Assembly (NCBI GenBank): GCA_001632425.1
Contig: KV425647.1
Coordinates: 50,831 to 98,210, forward strand
From: Neolentinus lepideus HHB14362 ss-1
Taxonomy: Eukaryota; Basidiomycota; Agaricomycetes; Gloeophyllales; Gloeophyllaceae
Length of the DNA stretch: 47,380 nt
Direction: 5' to 3'
Part shown: positions 41,982 to 47,380 of the stretch, piece by piece
Numbering within the stretch: position 1 is the first letter of the stretch
How the letters are laid out: each line of letters opens with the position of its first letter
Notes under the pieces: generated by a model
What the model was told of the DNA's origin: nothing
What the model saw: the letters and a program-made list of their open reading frames with translations, nothing else
The model's database searches: none
Made by a program: the position numbers and the translations under genes

Positions 41982-42999
41982 CTACGCAGATTTCTGTGCA
42001 TAGAAAACACAAATGTCAACCGTGGTGTCTTCCATGACATCCCATTCCTTGGACATGTCCTTCATCCATTCCTCGTACCCTTCCTCAGAGTCAACATACC
42101 CGAAACCGCCTGCGTTCAGGATCGGTGTCTTCATGCCGCGGAATACATTGATGAAATTGTCTCGAGTCTCCTCTCCGTCCTTACCCGCCCAGCTACCCGC
42201 AGGAAGCTTGTACTCCTCGACGTGCACATTCTCGAAACCAGCTTCCTTCAATAGATGCGGCAGCTGTACCGAGCAGTCGATGAGAAGATTCCTCGAGGCG
42301 AACAGCTCCTCGAGCATCTTGCGATGCTTGACACTGAACTCGCCCTTCTCCGTACCCCACCGCTTCGCCTCCAGAAGTTGTACCCATCCGCCTGGAATGA
42401 GCACACGCTTAATCTCGGAGAGGACAGTAGGCCACTCATTTGCGCTCAGTGCTGCGATGAGGAGCCTTTGGTTGACGAGTCGGAAGGTGTTACTCCAGTC
42501 GGTAGGCAGTTGTGTGGCTGTTCCAATGGAGAACTGCATATTCGCCGGCGCGGCCGTCGGGAAGAGTCGCGGCTCGATGTCGATGCCGAAGAGAGAGACA
42601 TCGGATGGGACTCGCTGGTATAGGTCCGTCAGCCATATTCCTATATTACAGAGTGTAAGTGTCGTGTCTCATCTCCTAGTACGAGTCTTACCTGATCCAG
42701 TGCCGCAATCGAGAACATTATCCCCCGGCTGAAGTGCCAGCGGAGGAATGACCAAGCGGGGACCAATTGCTCTTTGTAGAACCCTGTGCTGCAACTCGAG
42801 TCTGAGAAGACATCAGCGAGTCATTCGTACAGCGAAGAAGCGGGTGTGCTCACCTATCTTGCTCCTCCTTGTCAGACGGGAGGATATACTGGGCGCCAGG
42901 AAATGACTGGTAACTCCTCGGTCGATGCTGAATTGGCAAGGAAATATGGTCTTTGCTAGGGATCGTGCTTTCCCTTGTGTAGACGGCGTTCTGAATCAT
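41982..42999 (-). CDS. SAM-dependent methyltransferase, three exons, 304 aa
   Basis: The exons are 42999-42854, 42801-42692 and 42640-41982, with introns of 52 and 51 bases (GTGAGC ... CTCAG and GTAAGA ... TATAG); the frame is continuous to TGA at 41982-41984. The start is ATG at 42997-42999 (MIQNAVYTRESTIPSKDH). The Rossmann SAM-binding motif is NVLDCGTGSGIW (residues about 76-87), followed by the acidic loop FGIDIEPRLFP, and the post-motif LIPGGWVQLLEA. The C-terminal half carries LLKEAGFENVHVEEYKLP and ends FYAQKSA. It resembles the LaeA-like/Tam-type class I methyltransferases common in fungi, which act on small molecules or regulate secondary metabolism; the substrate cannot be read from the sequence. 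No biosynthetic genes are nearby. All motifs and splice sites are intact, so it is probably functional. Confidence 0.92.
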
Positions 43000-43790
43000 G
43001 GCTGGATGCTGAGAGCGGCTGAGATAGTATCAAACCGATGGTAAGCTTATATATTTGATATCTATTGCTGTCGTCCATGTTTCTCCAGTTTTAGGGTCGC
43101 ATTTATCGTATAGAGTCGCAGTCTAGAACACCCTTTGTTTTTCCATCGTGTTGCAACCCTCACTCAGGCAGCTTCTGAATGCCGTCCAGTGTCAAGAATG
43201 ACGAGCCCTTCGACCCTCGGGTGAGCGAAGTTTTGAGTTCCCCTTGCGGTAGAGATGATACTTCGCCATGGTTCCGGATTATGGTTGGATCCTTGCAGAA
43301 CTCGAACTAGGTGCCATCGGAGTCCTGCATCTTAATAATAAATGCTAGATTTCGATGTTATACCAGAATAGCATGTGGTCTATTAACATTTGAGGTAAAT
43401 CGTGTCAGTCGCAGAAACGCAACAGGGATACTGCTCCATTTCTCCGGAGAAAACCGTGAACAAGTTATAGCCAGGTCCTAAGCATGGGAGCCTGCGCCGG
43501 AAGGAAACTACCTGAGGGTTTGTAGTCGTCCATTACTCGGTAGACCGTGACAATCGCACTGATGTCTTTAGAATAGCTGTCATTCAAACTTTGTTGATTG
43601 AATGCCAGCTCCGACCGTTTAGAGTTCTTATCCATTACGTTCGGTCGAGTTCAATCCGTCCCCGAATGCCATCTTTTCTTCAGGAACGTGTGTAGGTACT
43701 CGATTTGCTTAGGTATAACATGGCTCTAACGTCCATACCCCACTCAGACTATATCACTATCTTAACGATCTTCTGTGTCGGGCCTAATAC
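43000..43790. other. Promoter region of the methyltransferase gene and gene-free DNA
   Basis: The first few hundred bases are presumed promoter. No gene or repeat is recognised. Confidence 0.35.
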
Positions 43791-44450
43791 CGGGAGCTCA
43801 GTCTACCAAACTGAGGCCCGAACACCATCTGTAGCTCACCCAGTAAATGTCCATACAAGGTTCAGAAAATATGCATCCACTTCTATATATACAGCCACCC
43901 AGAAGCCCTGAGCTTCGGGTCGGGCTTGGCTTTCTCGACCTCGAGCCCGAGCCCCACAATGAATATGGCCCTTGCGCCGTGCGGCAAATCAATGGATCAT
44001 TATCATCATCACGGAATTGCCTTGAGGCTATCATGATCCCATGTACGTGTGCAGACGACATACCTCCGAGCATGCCATTCATTTACCCGAGTTAAAGCAA
44101 TAAAGCCCACATGGTCCGTCAATCCCCTGCACGGTATGCATACGAACTCGAGATAGAACTGCGGACAGTCGGCGGGTAACTGCACGACTATATGTATCTT
44201 CTGTTGACTCCTAGGCAGCCTATTCTGAACCGGAAATTGCAACTTCCATATGGAGTGTCGTCACTTTCTGAGTAATACATTCCACGGGGGCATCTGCTAC
44301 CGTTGGCATCGTGTTCTTCGCAAACACTTCCAGTCAATGCAACTGGCCGATCATGAACTCGTCACAGACTGCTTCTGTTCATCTTCTTCGTCAGCATCTG
44401 CTAGTATCAGTTCAGATCCTGGAAGAATTGCATATGCATGAATCAGCATG
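43791..44450. other. Possible unrecognised gene fragment
   Basis: The minus frame at 44242-44009 reads LPADCPQFYLEFVCIPCRGL and DHVGFIALTRVNEW, followed by a possible GGTAAATG donor. It looks protein-like but I cannot assign it; adjacent exons are not evident. Confidence 0.25.
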
Positions 44451-47100
44451 ACCCCCTAACAATGAAGTTGAGGATTTCTGATGTCTCACTTGTGCTCCAA
44501 CAGTGAGATACGCCAGTACTACGCATGGCTAGCTGACCAGTTTCAGGAGTTGGTTCCAACTATCGGTAGTCCAGCTGAACAATACTTGGCTGTGGTGGTC
44601 CTTTAGAGTGCAATTGGTATTGCTTCAGCAACGCAGACCACGAAATATTTGGTCGTTTTTAAATATGGTCCAGTTATTGAGACACGACGCCCGTCTGGTG
44701 CTATTTATGGTTCCCATTCAATTGGCAGTGATGACATACGGTTGCTGTTGTTTTCCCTTTCGGACTACCAGAATGGAGCTAGATAAATGCGACAGACTGC
44801 TTCTGAAGTTCATCTGAGGTCACTGATTCGAACCGAGAGGAGAAAACAACTTTCACTTACAGAAAGGAAGATGATGTTGCGGGGGAGTAGAACATCAGAA
44901 CTGTGAAGGATTTGCAACGAAGTCGTAAGGTGTGGGCAGCATACACATCATTATGTGGAGCTCAAGATAGCATCGAATCAAGCTGCTTGAAATTACCGCG
45001 GATCTCCATAAATTTGAAGTCAACTGAGCGGCATTTCTTCGACATCTGTCGCCTAGACAAATGAGGTTATGACTTCTCGGGCTTATGGGCGCCCCACTCA
45101 CCATACAGTACCCGCAGGCTTTACGACGGGATTCGTACGCTTATCCGCTATGGGTGCAGTGTACGTGGGTGAGAATATGGTGTCGCTTAGGACACCTGCG
45201 CACATCCTTAGTTGTGAGAAACTGAAGAGTTATACACATGGGCACAATTGACGAAGCGATAGCGATTTGAGTTCACTGAGCGGAGTCTCCGGATGGCTTT
45301 CAAGCGCCGCTTCGGGTCTGTAGTGGCGCCCAAATGGAGATGAGTTCACAGATCACATGCGTACCAGCCAGAAAAGCAAGGCCTTTCATGGTATCTTGTA
45401 AGGCTCGTGAACCGCAATCTATGGGAAGGGATAAGAGAAGACAGTCCAAAGGTGCTGCAGCGTACTGCACCATCGGGTAAGTCTACGCACGAGAACGTAT
45501 GACTGTCAGTATAGCAGATCGATCTGCCGAAAGGGGATGCGGATTCAGTCGGACTAGACATAACGGCGGATATCAAAAATACCATAATGAATGACCAATC
45601 ACACCCAAACTTACTGTCCGTGTACCAAAGAATACCACAGCACCCACGAAACAATATAGGACATGGTACAAAAGTATACTAGAGAGCTACACGTAGGAGA
45701 GAGACAGAAATAAAGAGGCGGGGGCCACAGGTCTGCCTTTAATGGCGTTGATAGATACTCTAGATGTAAGGCGACAAATATCGAACAGACTGGAGTGCCG
45801 GAAATTCGCATGAACCCATGGTCCGTAAACTCTTCTAGTGGTCGAGCACTCGATATACAAGAGAATTTGGTGATCAACAAGATTCACGAAGTGTTTCATC
45901 TTCCGAGAACGCCGAAGTTTGAATGGGCCTATCTTAGAACTCACCCAGACAGACGTGCGGACCAGGCACTCTGAAAAACCTAGAGAAAATGTGAACCTAC
46001 AGCCCGCAGATGTGCTGAGTGTCAGTGATGGAAGAGGAAAAGAAAGACATGCGTAAATTTACTCCATCTACTGCCCTTGGTTCTTCCAGTATTCTGCGGA
46101 ATAAGGTCTTGCCGTAGTCCTTCAAATATGCAAGACTTGATGGGATGAAGCTGCCTAGAAGATGATACATGAGTTTTGAGACATGCATGGCGAACGAAAG
46201 GATATATTGTTGCATCAGAACTAGGGACGGTGGGAGCGAGCGTAACGGAGTACCACTCAAGTTTTGTTTGTAAAAATCAGCAATAGAATTGAGTTAGATG
46301 CGGAAGGTAATGTACTCCGTACCGGATGTGGGATGGAACAGAGTGCGACAAGGGACTCCCGATAAATCGATTGTACTCGTTCTCACACGCTGCTGAGCGT
46401 GCATGCCAGTCCAGGTGCCGGTCTCGAGCGCGGTATATTAGATCGATTGTATGCATAGCATGACACAGCCGAGAGAATGGCACGAGCCAGGCTGGTTGCA
46501 GAGGGTACGAAGAGAAGCGAGTTGACGGTTTGTTCGCTTCAATTTGTCTCTATTTGGTCGGGGCGGCGCCAATCGCACTTTTGAGCCGCTGCGTTGATCC
46601 TGCATGCAAGTTTACTTCTCTCAGGCTGGAGTGTTGATGCGCCGGCGATGAATAGTCACCATTGCGTATGTTTGGAAGGAGGATTTTTCGGATATGCCGG
46701 GAAACGCTGCTCGTAGGTTCCTACCAAGTATTCTCTTTCCTATTCCTATCCGATTCTACCGTTAGACTTAGATCTAGTACTCATATACTATGAGAACTTT
46801 TTGCTGGTTCTCGTAAATCCTCAGAATAGCTGCATCGTGGACGCCACTGGATTGATATTTTGCAATGACGGTCCATCAGTATCACTAGGGCAAGCCCTGT
46901 GGTTCTGGGACTCACATAGATGGAAGGAAGAAATTGGAGGATGAGGCTGTTCCACGTTACTCTGAGTAAGCGACGTTGAGCGCCACTAAAACCTTTGATC
47001 ATGCTCCCTTTGTTCTGTCGACGCGTAATCCGCGCATGTGCGATGCAAAGGTATGACGCGTCGGAGTCGGAGTCCTTTCACAGAAGCTCGAGATAGAATA
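44451..47100. other. No recognisable gene
   Basis: Short minus frames (45611-45944, 45997-46260, 46277-46483, 46781-47002) might be exons of decayed genes: 46781-47002 has an internal GTGAGT ... ATCCAG that could be an intron. No domain is recognised and no exon chain holds. I make no gene call. Confidence 0.3.
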
Positions 47101-47137
47101 CATATATTCACTCCCCCTTAGTCCTCCCTTTCCCCTC

Positions 47138-47286
47138 AGTCGTTGTGTCGTACACGGCTGAGGTATGTCTAACATAACTATTCACCATTTAACATGTGTT
47201 AATGTGTACCTAGATCTGCGTTGTACAGGTACATAATAATACTATTAGTCGTTGTGTCGTACACGGCTGAGATCTGCGTTGTACAG
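47138..47286. repeat. Short direct repeats
   Basis: The 25-base string starting AGTCGTTGTGTCGTACACGG occurs at 47138-47162 and again at 47247-47271. AGATCTGCGTTGTACAG occurs at 47212-47228 and 47270-47286. The two pairs are interleaved, as after a local duplication with loss between. Confidence 0.85.
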
Positions 47287-47380
47287 TTTCTACAGGTTAT
47301 GAGCCCTGACACCTCGTGCTCTCGCAAGCCGAGTCGCAGATCCTGTACATCGTTTTGATCCTCGGACCCGAAGTGCGACC

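Noticed and set aside
42013..42732. 239-codon plus frame opposite the methyltransferase
   Set aside because: Antisense shadow of exon 3; the minus strand carries the clear SAM-binding motif and the matching introns.
1..47380. tRNA or rRNA genes
   Set aside because: I saw no convincing cloverleaf or rRNA sequence by eye; a covariance-model scan would be needed to exclude a tRNA.

Overview
The window is nuclear DNA of a basidiomycete fungus, most likely a mushroom-forming Agaricomycete. The evidence is short GT-AG introns of about 45-60 bases, an expanded F-box/LRR family, a Plavaka-type transposase, and a small secreted protein of a type I know from Agaricomycetes. No bacterial organisation is present. 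Most long open frames are non-coding shadows. I count four confidently coding loci, one intact-looking transposon cargo gene, one partial F-box gene at the left edge, and many decayed copies.

Left flank (1-14963) is a graveyard of one F-box/LRR family. It holds a partial F-box gene (1-523, minus), a relic keeping only the leader and C-terminal end (660-1620, plus), C-terminal scraps (5290-5612 and 12490-13540, minus) and a nearly intact copy broken by one in-frame TAA (6815-8629, minus). Among these lie a degenerate multi-copy repeat (1740-3660), a tandem-repeat protein gene with a frameshift and an early stop (9598-10597) and an intact three-exon secreted protein gene (10687-11351).

Centre (14964-37068) reads as one giant composite DNA transposon of about 22.1 kb. 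It is bounded by matching inverted termini of about 40 bp that carry the same CATCAGCAAAC tip and the same CTTAAG/CTTAC-rich subterminal repeats. Inside are a decayed Plavaka transposase (27403-31292, minus), a divergent accessory gene (31538-34505, plus), a captured and internally deleted fragment of the splicing factor gene prp8 (15530-16755), and a ten-exon cargo gene of unknown function that joins into an unbroken 616-codon frame (16911-19277). It also holds duplicated host-like fragments (19.3-25.2 kb), a 360-bp repeat family, an LTR-type insertion with a target duplication and a paralogous empty site (25253-26721, with a 630-N gap), and a 2-kb palindrome built from opposed 45-bp satellites (34622-36519).

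Right flank (37069-47380) starts with an intact F-box/LRR gene (37556-39211). Its leader matches that of the left relic, and the same degenerate repeat follows it (39640-41290). This shows that segments about 36 kb apart descend from one duplication. An intact three-exon SAM-dependent methyltransferase gene follows (41982-42999). I recognise nothing from about 43.0 kb to the end apart from short direct repeats near 47.2 kb.
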